This document shows positions 7,979 to 16,797 of a DNA stretch of 64,000 nucleotides, one piece after another; the first letter of the stretch is position 1, and each line of letters opens with the position of its first letter. Made by a program: the position numbers and the translations under genes. The stretch spans positions 62,001 to 126,000 of the forward strand of contig CBDCPI010000011.1 of the NCBI GenBank assembly GCA_965220245.1, read 5' to 3'. The DNA is from CBDCPI01 sp965220245. GTDB taxonomy: Bacteria > Chloroflexota > Dehalococcoidia > Lucifugimonadales > UBA3495. The notes beneath the pieces were generated by a model. The model was not told where the DNA came from, searched no databases, and saw only the letters and a list, made by a program, of their open reading frames with translations.

Positions 7979-9247
7979 CTAGCTTCCTACCGGCGCCCCC
8001 AACGGGCGCGACCCCGGCAGCCGCTCGTAGGGTCCGGTCAGTCCCAACTCGTCGGAAATGCTGCGCATCGCCGGCAGCACCTCTTGGCCCAATAACCGGA
8101 TGCTGGTCATGCGGTCCTCGTGGCTCACCGGGCCATGATGGTGCCACATGGCGAAGATTCCGGGGCGTATGGTTTCCAGGATGTGCCGGATTTTGGGAAT
8201 GATGCTATCCGGCGTGCCGACGATCAGTTGCAGGTTGTCCTGCTCTGCCTGGAAACGGCCGTAAATCTGCTCCCGGTTGGCAGCGATTTCCTCCGGCGTT
8301 TCCGCCGGTTTGAGGGCCATCAACTCCTCACCGCTGTTGGGGTCGGTGTAAATCTGGGCCAGCCGCCGGGTGGCCGCTCTGGAGTTGTAGCCCGGTGGGA
8401 ACATCCACTCCGGTCTAGCGAAGGCGTTGATGCCGCCGCCGTACAAGAACGCCCGGCCCAACTCTTGGGCTTTCTCTTCGGTCTCGGCAACCACCACCCG
8501 TTGCAGGTAGCCGAAGTTTTCCGGGCCAAATTCGTACCCTTCTTGCGCCGCTGTGTCCCGGTAGAGCTTGATCATTTCCAGCGTGGGCTCAAGGAAAGTG
8601 GCCAACGCCAAGTAAGGATAGCGGTGCCGGGCGCACCAAGTGACGGTCTCCGGGCTTACCAACCCCGGGATCCACATCTGGGGGTAAGGCTTTTGCACCG
8701 GCAACACCCACGGGTTTACGTGGCGGTAGTGGTAGTGCTTACCCTCGAACCGGAAGGGACCGGGTGTGGTCCAAGCCTTGACCACAAAGTCGTGGGCCTC
8801 ATTAAAAAGCTCGCGGTTGTAGGCCGGGTTGGCGTTGTTATAGATCGACTCGCTGCCGGCGCCGCGCACCCAGCCAGGGACCAACCGGCCGCCGGAGATC
8901 ATGTCGATCATGGCCAGTTCTTCGGCCAACCGCAAGGGGTCGGCGACAGGCAAGGGGTTGCCCAACAACACGATTTTTAGCTTCTTGGTGATCCGGGCCA
9001 GCACCGCCGCTTCGATGTTCATCACGGCGCCCATGCAGAAGGGCGTGCCGTGGTGCTCGTTAAGCATCACGCCATCAAAACCCATCTCCTCGGAGTAAAT
9101 GGCTTCATCGAAGTAGGAGTTATATAGCTGCCCGCCTATTTCCGGGTCGAAGTGTTCGTTGGGAATGCCAAAGTAGCTGGCGTTCTTGATGATTTCCTCT
9201 TCGGGGACCTGGTAGTAAGGCCGCTCGGTGAACATCATGATGTGCAT
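7979..9247 (-). CDS. LLM-class flavin-dependent monooxygenase
   Basis: A 422-residue bacterial-luciferase-like protein with a TIM-barrel, expected to use reduced FMN or F420 and oxygen (or hydride transfer) on a small organic substrate. Recognisable segments are GFDGVMLNEHHGTPF, KIVLLGNPLPVADPLRLAEE, MISGGRLVPGWVRG and the loop ending LPVQKPYPQMWIPG. It lies 22 bases downstream of the alpha/beta hydrolase gene in the same direction, a pair that could oxidise and then hydrolyse an ester or lactone; this is inference. A second and third family member are at 29.7 and 30.9 kb. Confidence 0.88.
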   Translation of the reverse strand: MHIMMFTERPYYQVPEEEIIKNASYFGIPNEHFDPEIGGQLYNSYFDEAIYSEEMGFDGVMLNEHHGTPFCMGAVMNIEAAVLARITKKLKIVLLGNPLPVADPLRLAEELAMIDMISGGRLVPGWVRGAGSESIYNNANPAYNRELFNEAHDFVVKAWTTPGPFRFEGKHYHYRHVNPWVLPVQKPYPQMWIPGLVSPETVTWCARHRYPYLALATFLEPTLEMIKLYRDTAAQEGYEFGPENFGYLQRVVVAETEEKAQELGRAFLYGGGINAFARPEWMFPPGYNSRAATRRLAQIYTDPNSGEELMALKPAETPEEIAANREQIYGRFQAEQDNLQLIVGTPDSIIPKIRHILETIRPGIFAMWHHHGPVSHEDRMTSIRLLGQEVLPAMRSISDELGLTGPYERLPGSRPLGAPVGS

Positions 9248-9269
9248 AGCAATCTCTCCTGAGTTGGCT

Positions 9270-10067
9270 TTAGCCTAGAAAACTTCGTACCCGGCTTACA
9301 AACTGCTCCGTCTGTTCGATTTCCGGCCGGTGACCGCAACCGTCGAAGACGGCCAGTTCGGAGCCTTGGATAGACTGGTTGTAGCGCTGGCCCGCCGCTA
9401 GTGGGACGATTTGGTCCTCCCGGCCCCAAACCAGCAGCGTCGGCAGCCCGGTGATCCCCTCTAGCAGCGGCCCCAGACTGGGGTTGTGCATGTACGGCTT
9501 CCAAGCCAGCCGGGCCGACTCGGCGCGGGCGTCTTCCCAAGCCTCGAACTGGGCTGGAGACTCCTCGCCGCCGTACAGCGAGGCGAACTCCGGAGTGGCG
9601 GCGACGTCGTGTACACTGGCATTGAGATAAGACCGCGCCGTCACCACGAACATGTCCATGATCTCCCCTTCCGGCGGCCTGAGGCCGGTGGGAGCTACTA
9701 GCACCATGCGGCGGAACTGATTGGCGTTGGCGGCGGCCATTTCGGCGGCAATCCAGCCGCCCAAGGAGAACCCGATAACGTCCACCGGCCCTACGGAGGA
9801 TTCTTGGAGCATACGGGAATAAAACCCGGCCAAGTCGCGGACGCTGCTTACCCAATTGGCCCGGGGCAGCGCGCCAAATCCCGGATGGACCGGTATGGAT
9901 AGCAGATGGTCTTGGGCCAAGTCGCCGTGCCACGATAGCCAACCGGGGTGCCCCAACTCCTCGTGCAATACCAGGAGGGGCTCGCCCGAGCCGCCCTTAA
10001 TCATGGTGACGCCGGTACCGCCTACCTGGACAGTCCCTTGGGTACAGCCATTAGGGGGGCCATTCAT
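9270..10067 (-). CDS. alpha/beta hydrolase
   Basis: A 265-residue alpha/beta-hydrolase-fold protein. The nucleophile elbow is GFSLGGW with Ser at about residue 101; the acid is probably Asp218 in WGREDQIVP and the base His246 in DGCGHRPE. All three fall in the expected order and spacing. There is no signal peptide, so it acts in the cytoplasm, on an unknown ester, lactone or C-C bond. It is the first gene of a two-gene unit with the flavin monooxygenase. Confidence 0.87.
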   Translation of the reverse strand: MNGPPNGCTQGTVQVGGTGVTMIKGGSGEPLLVLHEELGHPGWLSWHGDLAQDHLLSIPVHPGFGALPRANWVSSVRDLAGFYSRMLQESSVGPVDVIGFSLGGWIAAEMAAANANQFRRMVLVAPTGLRPPEGEIMDMFVVTARSYLNASVHDVAATPEFASLYGGEESPAQFEAWEDARAESARLAWKPYMHNPSLGPLLEGITGLPTLLVWGREDQIVPLAAGQRYNQSIQGSELAVFDGCGHRPEIEQTEQFVSRVRSFLG

Positions 10068-10351
10068 CGTTGGACAGCCTCCTACGTTTAGTTAGTCCCG
10101 GTCTCTACGATTCTTTATGTCGGTGACCGGGAGCCTTTGGGTTAGAACCACTAGGGACGCCTTTGCGTACTAATAGCAGTGATATTCTCCACCGTAATCG
10201 CCAATCGCCCCTTTGGCCCATCATCGAAGTTGAGGTTATTGTACCATGTTGTTAGGGCGCCTCTGGGCGTAATGGGCCGGTAACAGTAAAGGATTGTCCG
10301 CTAGGAACAACCGAGAGGCATTCTTATATTTAAGGGTCACAGGAGCAGGAT
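10068..10351. promoter_or_regulatory. divergent intergenic region
   Basis: About 280 bases separate two divergent genes, the hydrolase (minus) and the DM13 protein (plus), so promoters for both should lie here. I see no confident -35/-10 pair. An AGGAGC ribosome site precedes the ATG at 10352. A GGGCGCCT/GGGCG stretch near 10256-10272 could form a small hairpin. Nothing else is recognised. Confidence 0.4.
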
Positions 10352-11269
10352 ATGTCCACCTTCGGAGACATTGAAAGGTTATTCGCTGATTTGTACCCGT
10401 ACCGGTGGGGCATCGGTGCGGCGGTCTTGGTCCTTATCGCAGCTTTTATTGCCTTCGGGTACTGGAAGGGTTGGCACTTGGTGCTGTGGCGGCGCCGGTT
10501 GTTGGTGTCGATCATCGGCACGCCGGTCTTGGCAGTGACCCTATGGCTTGGGTGGTCTCTGGGTTCGCCGTTATTTACTAACGTAACCGTCGAGGAGGCG
10601 TTCCCCTTTGCCCGCAGCGCCGAAGTCCCCGCGGACCTAGAGCGAGCCAACGTGGAAGAGGTCATGGCGAGCATGGCCAAGATTAACCAGGAAGTCGATG
10701 AAACCTTGAGCGAAGGGGCCGGTGAGACATCAACCCAGGGTATGGTCATGGAAGAGGAGGACTTGACCATGCTGACCAAAGGCTTAGCTATGATGCAAGA
10801 GGCCAGGGAGCAATCGGACCTCGGCAAAATGGACGAGGGCCTGGAGATGATGGCCGCGGCCGTCGACACCCTTAACTCAGACGCAGGACCGGAGGGTGGC
10901 TCCGGTGAACCGGTGTCCTTGGCAGCGGGGCATTTCATGGACGCCGACAGTTTCCACAAGGGCAGCGGGTTGGCCACCATCTACCGGGGTCCCGATGGTT
11001 CCCACCTGCTAAGACTGGAAGAACTGGATGTGACCAACGGACCGGACCTTCACGTGATTCTGACGCCCTTCAACAATCCCGAAAGGCACCGCGACGTTCA
11101 AGTGCCGGGATATGTTGACCTTGGGCAGCTCAAGGGGAACCGTGGGAACCAGAATTACTTCATCCCTGACGACGTGGACGTAAGCTCGTTCCAAAGCGTG
11201 GTCATTTTCTGCAAACCCTTCAGCGTTATCTTCAGCGTCGCGGTCTTGCAGGACTCAAGCCAGGGATAA
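10352..11269 (+). CDS. membrane-anchored DM13-domain protein
   Basis: A 305-residue protein with two N-terminal membrane helices (about residues 20-38 and 50-67), an acidic, Met-rich middle part, and a C-terminal DM13 domain from about residue 192. The domain shows GHFMDADSFHKGSGLATIY, LRLEELDVTNGPDLHVIL and the ending SSFQSVVIFCKPFSVIFSVA, with the Cys that DM13 domains often conserve. DM13 proteins are extracytoplasmic and have been proposed to take part in electron transfer. Here the domain would face the outside of the membrane. It precedes the lar genes but has no known link to them. Confidence 0.82.
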   Translation: MSTFGDIERLFADLYPYRWGIGAAVLVLIAAFIAFGYWKGWHLVLWRRRLLVSIIGTPVLAVTLWLGWSLGSPLFTNVTVEEAFPFARSAEVPADLERANVEEVMASMAKINQEVDETLSEGAGETSTQGMVMEEEDLTMLTKGLAMMQEAREQSDLGKMDEGLEMMAAAVDTLNSDAGPEGGSGEPVSLAAGHFMDADSFHKGSGLATIYRGPDGSHLLRLEELDVTNGPDLHVILTPFNNPERHRDVQVPGYVDLGQLKGNRGNQNYFIPDDVDVSSFQSVVIFCKPFSVIFSVAVLQDSSQG

Positions 11270-11377
11270 GGCGATTGCAAAGTTGATAGTAGAGTGTACG
11301 CCTGAAGTATTTGGCGGTATAGTAATCGCCAGTATATGGGACGCCTCTCACCTGAGCACCGCGTCCGGGAGGTTGAA

Positions 11378-12208
11378 ATGGTGTCTGAGCATCCGGCCCC
11401 GCTATCCGACCTGAAAGAAATAATGCAAGGCATGGGGTCGGTGGTCGTTGCCTATTCCGGTGGCGTGGACAGCACTCTCGTCGCAGTGGCGGCCCATCAG
11501 GCATTGAGGGAGCAAGCCCTGGCAGTCACCGCAGTGTCTCCGGCCTTGGCGGCGCGGGAGTTGAAGGAAGCAAAGGACCTGGCCGCCAGGTTTGGCTTCG
11601 CCCACCGGGTTATCCACACCAACGAAATGGAACGAGAGGGCTACGTATCCAATTCCCCGCAACGCTGCTACTTTTGCAAGACTGAGTTGTATGCCCAGCT
11701 AAGCCGCCTAGCCGACGCGGAGGACTACCGTTGGGTAGTCAACGGGGCCAACATTGACGACCAAGGAGACTACCGGCCCGGGATGCAGGCGGCCTCCGAG
11801 CACCGGGTCCGCAGCCCCCTGATAGAAGGCGGGCTAGATAAGGCCGCCGTCCGGCAGGCGGCCAAGGAATTGGATATTCCTATTTGGGACAAACCGGCCC
11901 AACCCTGCCTGTCATCCCGCATCCCTTACGGTACGCCGGTTACCCTGGAGACCCTCTCTCGCATAGAGCAAGCTGAGGACTTCTTGCGCTCCTTGGGCAT
12001 CAGGGAATTCCGGGCCCGCCACCACGATCGTTTGTGCCGTATTGAAGTCGGAGAAGCGGAGCTGGAGACCGCTTTCAAGCTGCGCCGGGACATCGTGGAA
12101 AACATCAAGAAGATTGGTTACCTATGGGTGTCGCTGGACTTGACCGGGCTCCGCTCCGGCAGTCTGAACGACCAACTCAAGGTAACCCCGGCGGCCAAGC
12201 CGGACTAA
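11378..12208 (+). CDS. larE: LarE, ATP-dependent sacrificial sulfur transferase
   Basis: A 276-residue PP-loop ATPase of the LarE family. The adenylation motif SGGVDS is at residues 27-32, and the sacrificial cysteine is Cys177 in AQPCLSSRIPYG, close to Cys176 of the characterised Lactobacillus enzyme. LarE donates sulfur to pyridinium biscarboxylate mononucleotide during synthesis of the nickel-pincer nucleotide (NPN) cofactor. A second motif, QRCYFCKTELY, is also typical. The start at ATG 11378 follows GGGAGG; an upstream ATG at 11336 is less likely. It is the first of three lar genes in the same direction; larA, the racemase that uses the cofactor, is not in the window. Confidence 0.93.
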   Translation: MVSEHPAPLSDLKEIMQGMGSVVVAYSGGVDSTLVAVAAHQALREQALAVTAVSPALAARELKEAKDLAARFGFAHRVIHTNEMEREGYVSNSPQRCYFCKTELYAQLSRLADAEDYRWVVNGANIDDQGDYRPGMQAASEHRVRSPLIEGGLDKAAVRQAAKELDIPIWDKPAQPCLSSRIPYGTPVTLETLSRIEQAEDFLRSLGIREFRARHHDRLCRIEVGEAELETAFKLRRDIVENIKKIGYLWVSLDLTGLRSGSLNDQLKVTPAAKPD

Positions 12209-12236
12209 CGGCTGTTGCCAGCCTTAGAAACCGCCC

Positions 12237-12284
12237 GGATTCAGGGTTAGACGGTATTCAGGCTTAGAGGTATTCAGGCTTAGA
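12237..12284. repeat. three tandem 16-bp repeats abutting larC
   Basis: GGATTCAGGGTTAGAC (12237-12252), GGTATTCAGGCTTAGA (12253-12268) and the identical GGTATTCAGGCTTAGA (12269-12284) end one base before the larC start codon. A related single copy, GGTATTCAGGCTTA, occurs at 26834-26847 just upstream of the amidohydrolase gene at 26863. No good ribosome site separates the repeats from the larC ATG, so they may affect its expression. Confidence 0.8.
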
Positions 12285-12285
12285 C

Positions 12286-13479
12286 ATGAAGGTTGCATAT
12301 ATCCAGTCCATCGGCGGCGCCAGCGGGGATATGTTCTTGGGCGCCCTGGTGGACCTCGGCGTACCATTGGAAGTGTTGCGCCAAGGGCTGGCCCCCATGC
12401 AACTCAACGGATGCCGGTTGGAAGCGAAGGAGGAGACCCGCTGTGAGGTACGCGGCACTTACGTGAAGGTAGTGGTCAAGGACCCGGCGCGGCGTTCGCC
12501 CAGAGAATTGCTGGACATAGTGGAGACCGCAGGACTGTCTCCGGTGGTAAAGGACCAGTCTTGCCGCGTATTGCGAGCCCTGTGGCAAGCCGAGAGTAGG
12601 GTGCACGGCGAGTCTGAACAAGGGCTGGAACTGGAAGAGTTGGGCAGCCTTGATACCCTGATAGACGTCGTTGGCGCGTCCATTGGCTTGCACCACTTGG
12701 GCGTGGAGGCGGTATACGCCGCTCCCTTGGTTTTGGGCTCGCCCGCCCCGCCGCGGCGGCCCGGCGGTTACTCCAACCCGGCCCCGGCGACCTTAGAGTT
12801 GGCGTCGGCCGCCGGAGCGCCGTTGGCCCCCGACAACCCCATGTACCAGGGCGCCGGTGAGCTGACTACACCCACCGGAGCCGCTCTGATTACAACGTTG
12901 GCGACCTTTGAAAGGCCGTCCTTCACCGTGGAGCGGATAGGGGTGGGACTGGGGACCAAAGACCCGAAAGAGTTTCCCAACGCGCTAAGGGTGTGGCTGG
13001 GACAGGGAATGGAGGGGTCTACTGTTCGCAACCAGAAAGGGGTGGTGTTGCTGGAGACGAATCTCGACGACGTGCCCGGGGTGGTGTTGGGCTACACTCA
13101 AGAGCGCCTCTTCAACATCGGAGCTTTGGACGTCTGGTATACCCCAATCCAGATGAAGAAGAACCGGCCTGCGACCATCCTTTCCGTCTTGGTGCCCGAG
13201 GAATTGGAGCGGGCCGCTTGCGAGCTGATTCTCCGGGAAACGCCAACCTTGGGGATTCGTACCCGGCCGGTCGACCGCTACGTGGCGGAACGGCAGATCG
13301 TGTCAATAAAGACCGACCTCGGTCCCATTAATGTGAAGATAAAGTCCTTGGACGGGACACCGGTGAGCGCCGCTCCGGAACCGGATGACTGCCGAGAGAT
13401 CGCGCTTGAGACCGGGTTACCCTTTCAGGAAGTTTATCAGCGGACAATGGCCGAAGCCCGGCGCCAGTTGATTAGCTGA
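12286..13479 (+). CDS. larC: LarC, nickel insertion protein for the NPN cofactor
   Basis: A 397-residue LarC protein, the cyclometallase that uses CTP to insert nickel into the pincer nucleotide. The N-terminus MKVAYIQSIGGASGDMFLGALVDLGV is characteristic, as are NPAPATLELASAAGAP, ELTTPTGAALITTL and VVLLETNLDDVPGVVLGY. In some lactobacilli LarC1 and LarC2 are joined by a programmed frameshift; here it is one uninterrupted reading frame. It lies 77 bases after larE, with three 16-bp tandem repeats in the gap, and 52 bases before larB. Confidence 0.93.
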   Translation: MKVAYIQSIGGASGDMFLGALVDLGVPLEVLRQGLAPMQLNGCRLEAKEETRCEVRGTYVKVVVKDPARRSPRELLDIVETAGLSPVVKDQSCRVLRALWQAESRVHGESEQGLELEELGSLDTLIDVVGASIGLHHLGVEAVYAAPLVLGSPAPPRRPGGYSNPAPATLELASAAGAPLAPDNPMYQGAGELTTPTGAALITTLATFERPSFTVERIGVGLGTKDPKEFPNALRVWLGQGMEGSTVRNQKGVVLLETNLDDVPGVVLGYTQERLFNIGALDVWYTPIQMKKNRPATILSVLVPEELERAACELILRETPTLGIRTRPVDRYVAERQIVSIKTDLGPINVKIKSLDGTPVSAAPEPDDCREIALETGLPFQEVYQRTMAEARRQLIS

Positions 13480-13531
13480 CAAGACCCTGAAGCCAGCCTG
13501 GATAAGGAGATCACCAATCGAAGAAAGCCGC

Positions 13532-14296
13532 TTGAGGGAATTTCTCAAAGAGTTTAAAGAGACCTCGATGAGCGTCGACGCGGCTCTAGGCCGGTTGCGG
13601 GACTTGCCTTACCAGGACCTCGGGTACGCCAAGATAGACCATCACCGTTCGCTGCGCACCGGCGCCCCCGAGGTCGTGTTGGGCAAAGGAAAGACGCCGG
13701 AGCAAGTGAGCCAGACGGTAATAGCATTAAAGGGCAGGGGACACCCGGTTTTGGTGACCAAGACCGGCCAAGCCGCCTATGACGCCGTGGTGCGAGACAC
13801 CCCGGAGGCGGTCTTCAACGAGTTGGCCCGGGCCATTGTAGTGTATTCCCCGGAGTCAACGCCCCAGCGCGAGGGGGTGCTACTGCTCACTGCCGGCACT
13901 GTCGACCTCCCGGTAGCCGAGGAGGCGGCGGTCACTGGCTCGTTGATGGGTTCCAAGATGACCCAGATATGCGATGTGGGCGTCGCCGGCCTACACCGAT
14001 TATTGGACCACCTTCCGGCCATCCAGGCAGCCCGGGTAATCATCGTGGTGGCCGGGATGGACGCCGCCCTAGTGGGAGTGGTGGCCGGTCTGGTTTCTGC
14101 CCCGGTTATTGCCGTACCCACCAGCGCCGGTTACGGCGCCAGTTTCGAGGGTTTGGCGGCCCTGCTGAGTATGCTGAATAGCTGCGCCCCGGGAGTCGCC
14201 GTGGTCAACATCGATAATGGCTTTGGTGCTGGCTATTTGGCCGCCCAGATGAACCGGATGGCTTCTCCTCTTCCCACTGCCACCTCGGGGCCTTAA
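13532..14296 (+). CDS. larB: LarB, pyridinium-3,5-biscarboxylic acid mononucleotide synthase
   Basis: About 254 residues of LarB, which carboxylates nicotinic acid adenine dinucleotide in the first step of NPN synthesis. It has an N-terminal helical part, then a PurE-like domain: RVIIVVAGMDAALVGVVAGL, VIAVPTSAGYGASFEGLAAL and VVNIDNGFGAGYLAAQMNRM. The start is uncertain. TTG at 13532 is a legal start, but the only strong ribosome site, AGGAG at 13505-13509, is ideally spaced to an in-frame ATC at 13517. It is the third gene of larE-larC-larB. Confidence 0.92.
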   Translation: MREFLKEFKETSMSVDAALGRLRDLPYQDLGYAKIDHHRSLRTGAPEVVLGKGKTPEQVSQTVIALKGRGHPVLVTKTGQAAYDAVVRDTPEAVFNELARAIVVYSPESTPQREGVLLLTAGTVDLPVAEEAAVTGSLMGSKMTQICDVGVAGLHRLLDHLPAIQAARVIIVVAGMDAALVGVVAGLVSAPVIAVPTSAGYGASFEGLAALLSMLNSCAPGVAVVNIDNGFGAGYLAAQMNRMASPLPTATSGP

Positions 14297-14400
14297 AGAT
14301 TGAACCGTAATCGTAGTGTGAATTAGTATCCTCGCCCTAGTCAGGAACGGTATTGCCCGGCCTCGGTTTGCGTTGGGCCGGCCCTGAAAGCGACGGCATC

Positions 14401-15786
14401 ATGACTTTTGCCGCCCTGTTGATCCTGGCCTCCGGCTTCTTCCTGGTTAGCCTGGCTGGTGTCCCGACGGTCCGGCAGCGTGTAAAGGGCCTATTCTACG
14501 GTTGGTGGGTCCTCTACGCTGCCATCTCGGCCAGCGTTTTCGTTAGCGGGGTAGGCAACTGGACGCTAACCATCCTCATATCCCCCATGTCCGAGGACTT
14601 GGGATGGTCTCATGCCGAGATTCTGGGTTCTTTGACCGTCGCCGGGTTTTCCGGCGCGGTAGTATCGCCGGTGATCGGGCGCATCGTGGACCGTTACGGC
14701 GCCCGGTTGGTCATTGCCTCTAGCGTTTTGGTCTTGGGCCTAGCGCTGATACTCACGTCGAAAATCCAGACTATTTGGCAGTTTTACGCTCTGTACGCCT
14801 TGAGTTTGGGGTTCTCTTCCTCCGCAGTCAGCCGGGTGGGCGCTCAGGCGATAGCCTCTATCTGGTTTACCCGGAAGCGGGGCGCCGCCTTCGGCACGAT
14901 CATGGCCGGTTCGACCATCTCCGGCGTGGCCTTCACCCTCCTGTCTCAAGCCATCGCCGACCGTTGGGACTGGCGTATGGTTTGGTTGTTGTTGGGGTTG
15001 GCTATTTTGCTGGTGCCGCTGCCGCTGGCCTGGTTTGTGATCCGTCGTAGACCGGAGGACATCGGCTTACAACCCGATGGAGATTCCCCTGATAGAGATA
15101 GGGCGGGACGCTCCCCCCGGGCTCCGGGGGTCAGAAGCGGTGACGGTATCCCCGTCAGCCAAGCAGCGGACGAAGGTTGGACGCTTCGGGAAGCGGCGAG
15201 GACCAGAACGTTCTGGCTGCTCAACGGTGGACTGCTCCTCATAGGATTTCCTTCATTCGCCATCATTGTGGTGATGCATCCGTATTTCACCGAACTGGGT
15301 GTCTCCGCCACAACGGCCGCGCAACTGATTAGCTTCTACGCCCTCTCCAGTTTTCTTGGGGCGTTGCTTTGGAGCGTGCTGCTGCAACGCTGGCCGGTGC
15401 GGGTCTTGCTGGTGCCTTCAACCCTGGCCTACGCCGCCGCCGTCACTTTGTTCGTAGTTTTAGGACGGTTCGCCTCGGTGCCCCTGCTGTACTTCTCAAT
15501 CCTGTTATTGGGTTTGGGCATCATGGGTATCTCTCAAATTGGGAACCAAGTATGGGCCGACTTCTATGGCCGCAAAGAAGTGGGTTCCATTATTGGGATG
15601 TCCAATCTAATCCGCACTGTGCCCTTAGCTCTGGGCCCCCTGCTGGCGGCAGCTATTCACGACTCTATGGGAAGCTATCCGCCGGCGTTCAGCCTGTTTG
15701 CCGCCCTCTGTTTCACCGCCGCCTTTGGCTTCTCCTTTGCCCGGCCCCCAGGGACCGCGGCCCTAGCTCCCCAAGGCAGCCCGTAG
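14401..15786 (+). CDS. MFS transporter, monocarboxylate/oxalate-type
   Basis: A 12-helix major facilitator of about 461 residues. The N-terminal GLFYGWWVLYAAISASVFV segment and the DRYGARLV loop resemble the oxalate:formate / monocarboxylate porter group. There is a long cytoplasmic loop between helices 6 and 7 (about residues 205-250) with ERxEDIGLQPDGDSP-like sequence, seen also in the second MFS gene at 48841. The ATG at 14401 has no strong ribosome site. It follows larB by about 100 bases; a lactate-type substrate would suit the lar genes, but that is inference from position only. Confidence 0.85.
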   Translation: MTFAALLILASGFFLVSLAGVPTVRQRVKGLFYGWWVLYAAISASVFVSGVGNWTLTILISPMSEDLGWSHAEILGSLTVAGFSGAVVSPVIGRIVDRYGARLVIASSVLVLGLALILTSKIQTIWQFYALYALSLGFSSSAVSRVGAQAIASIWFTRKRGAAFGTIMAGSTISGVAFTLLSQAIADRWDWRMVWLLLGLAILLVPLPLAWFVIRRRPEDIGLQPDGDSPDRDRAGRSPRAPGVRSGDGIPVSQAADEGWTLREAARTRTFWLLNGGLLLIGFPSFAIIVVMHPYFTELGVSATTAAQLISFYALSSFLGALLWSVLLQRWPVRVLLVPSTLAYAAAVTLFVVLGRFASVPLLYFSILLLGLGIMGISQIGNQVWADFYGRKEVGSIIGMSNLIRTVPLALGPLLAAAIHDSMGSYPPAFSLFAALCFTAAFGFSFARPPGTAALAPQGSP

Positions 15787-15885
15787 CCGTCTCCTCGAAC
15801 GGTTACATTCGCCGCGCGCGGCAGCCAGCTTGACATAAGCGCCGGGCCTATCCATTATCCCTTTAGGACGCTGTGGCGGTTATTC

Positions 15886-16122
15886 TTAAGAGAGTGTTTA
15901 AAAACCGATTGCAGCCCATCCCTTCGACAGGCTCAGGACAGGCCCTGTCATTCCGCCCATCCCTGTCATTCCGAACGAAGTGAGGAATCTAAAATGCCCG
16001 GCGGCAGCAACGCCTAAGAAGGCGAGGAGTTTAGACCCTTCGCGGAGTTTATCTTGAGCGCAGCCGAAAGGCTCAGGGTGACAGGTGACTGGTTGCGAGG
16101 ACTTATTAAACACCCTCTAAGG
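15886..16122. mobile_element. MITE-like element, TTAGAGGGTGTTT family (237 bp)
   Basis: The ends are imperfect inverted repeats: TTAAGAGAGTGTTTAAAAA on the left, and on the right the complement of TTAGAGGGTGTTTAATAA. Inside are two REP-like motifs, CCTTCGACAGGCTCAGGAC at 15921 and CGAAAGGCTCAGGGTGACAGG near 16065, and TGTCATTCCG direct repeats. No protein is encoded. The ends match those of the elements at 22442-22590 and 46511-46656, although the interior differs. It fills most of the 400-base gap between the MFS and PPOX genes. Confidence 0.7.
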
Positions 16123-16187
16123 ACCTTGCCGGGTTGCTAGAAACGGATAGGTCCCGGGAGCGGCCTTGCAGAATAAGGAGGACTTAC

Positions 16188-16622
16188 GTGATTCAGCTAA
16201 CTGACGAAATGCGCGAATTTATAAATAACGCCCGGGTCAATGGGACCCCCTGTATTCTATCCACGGCCTCTCCCGATGGGGTGCCCAACGCCGGGTTCCG
16301 GGGCAGCATGATGGTATTGGACGACGGCGCTTTGGCTTACCGGGAACGAAACCAACTGTCCACCTGGGAACACATCCAACAGAATGCCAAGGCGGTGGTC
16401 CTATTCCGGGACGCGGAGAAGGACGTTGGCTGGAAATTCCGCTGCACCGTTAACGTTTACCAGGACGGCGAGAGGTTCGACCAAGTAATGGAACGACTGG
16501 CCGAATTGGGTTATAACGTGGACCCGGCGACCCCGGGCACCGCCGTGATTCTTCAAGTCGACCAAGTATTAAACTTGACCGGAGAAGTCCTCCAAGAGAG
16601 AGTGCCTAACCTGCGTTGGTAA
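16188..16622 (+). CDS. pyridoxamine 5'-phosphate oxidase-fold (PPOX) protein
   Basis: A 144-residue split-barrel flavoprotein-like protein. The opening LTDEMREFINNARVNGTPCILSTASPDGVPNAGFRGS is the standard beta-strand entry of PPOX-family FMN- or F420-binding proteins, and QNAKAVVLFRD follows. It starts at GTG 16188, six bases after a perfect AGGAGG. The substrate is unknown; such proteins may be flavin reductases, F420-dependent reductases or haem-binding proteins. The P450 gene follows after a 175-base gap in the same direction. Confidence 0.8.
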   Translation: MIQLTDEMREFINNARVNGTPCILSTASPDGVPNAGFRGSMMVLDDGALAYRERNQLSTWEHIQQNAKAVVLFRDAEKDVGWKFRCTVNVYQDGERFDQVMERLAELGYNVDPATPGTAVILQVDQVLNLTGEVLQERVPNLRW

Positions 16623-16646
16623 ATGAACCTGAAGCCGCAGTCCGAT

Positions 16647-16667
16647 CACCCTGAGCCTGTCGAAGGG
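16647..16667. repeat. REP-like motif
   Basis: CCTGAGCCTGTCGAAGGG lies in the gap between the PPOX and P450 genes. The same motif family (core CCTTCGACAAGCTCAGG) recurs at 15921, 24259, 33925, 47971 and 48030. Confidence 0.7.
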
Positions 16668-16797
16668 TGTCCAAATCAGCAAATAGGCTTTCTAAGATAG
16701 TTTCTTAGACCGGCGGGCCTCATCGGAGTTGTTCGGTTAGACGCTGCCTCGACCAGCCTTCGCCCTTAGATTATGCCGGAAGGCAAGGAGGAAACCT

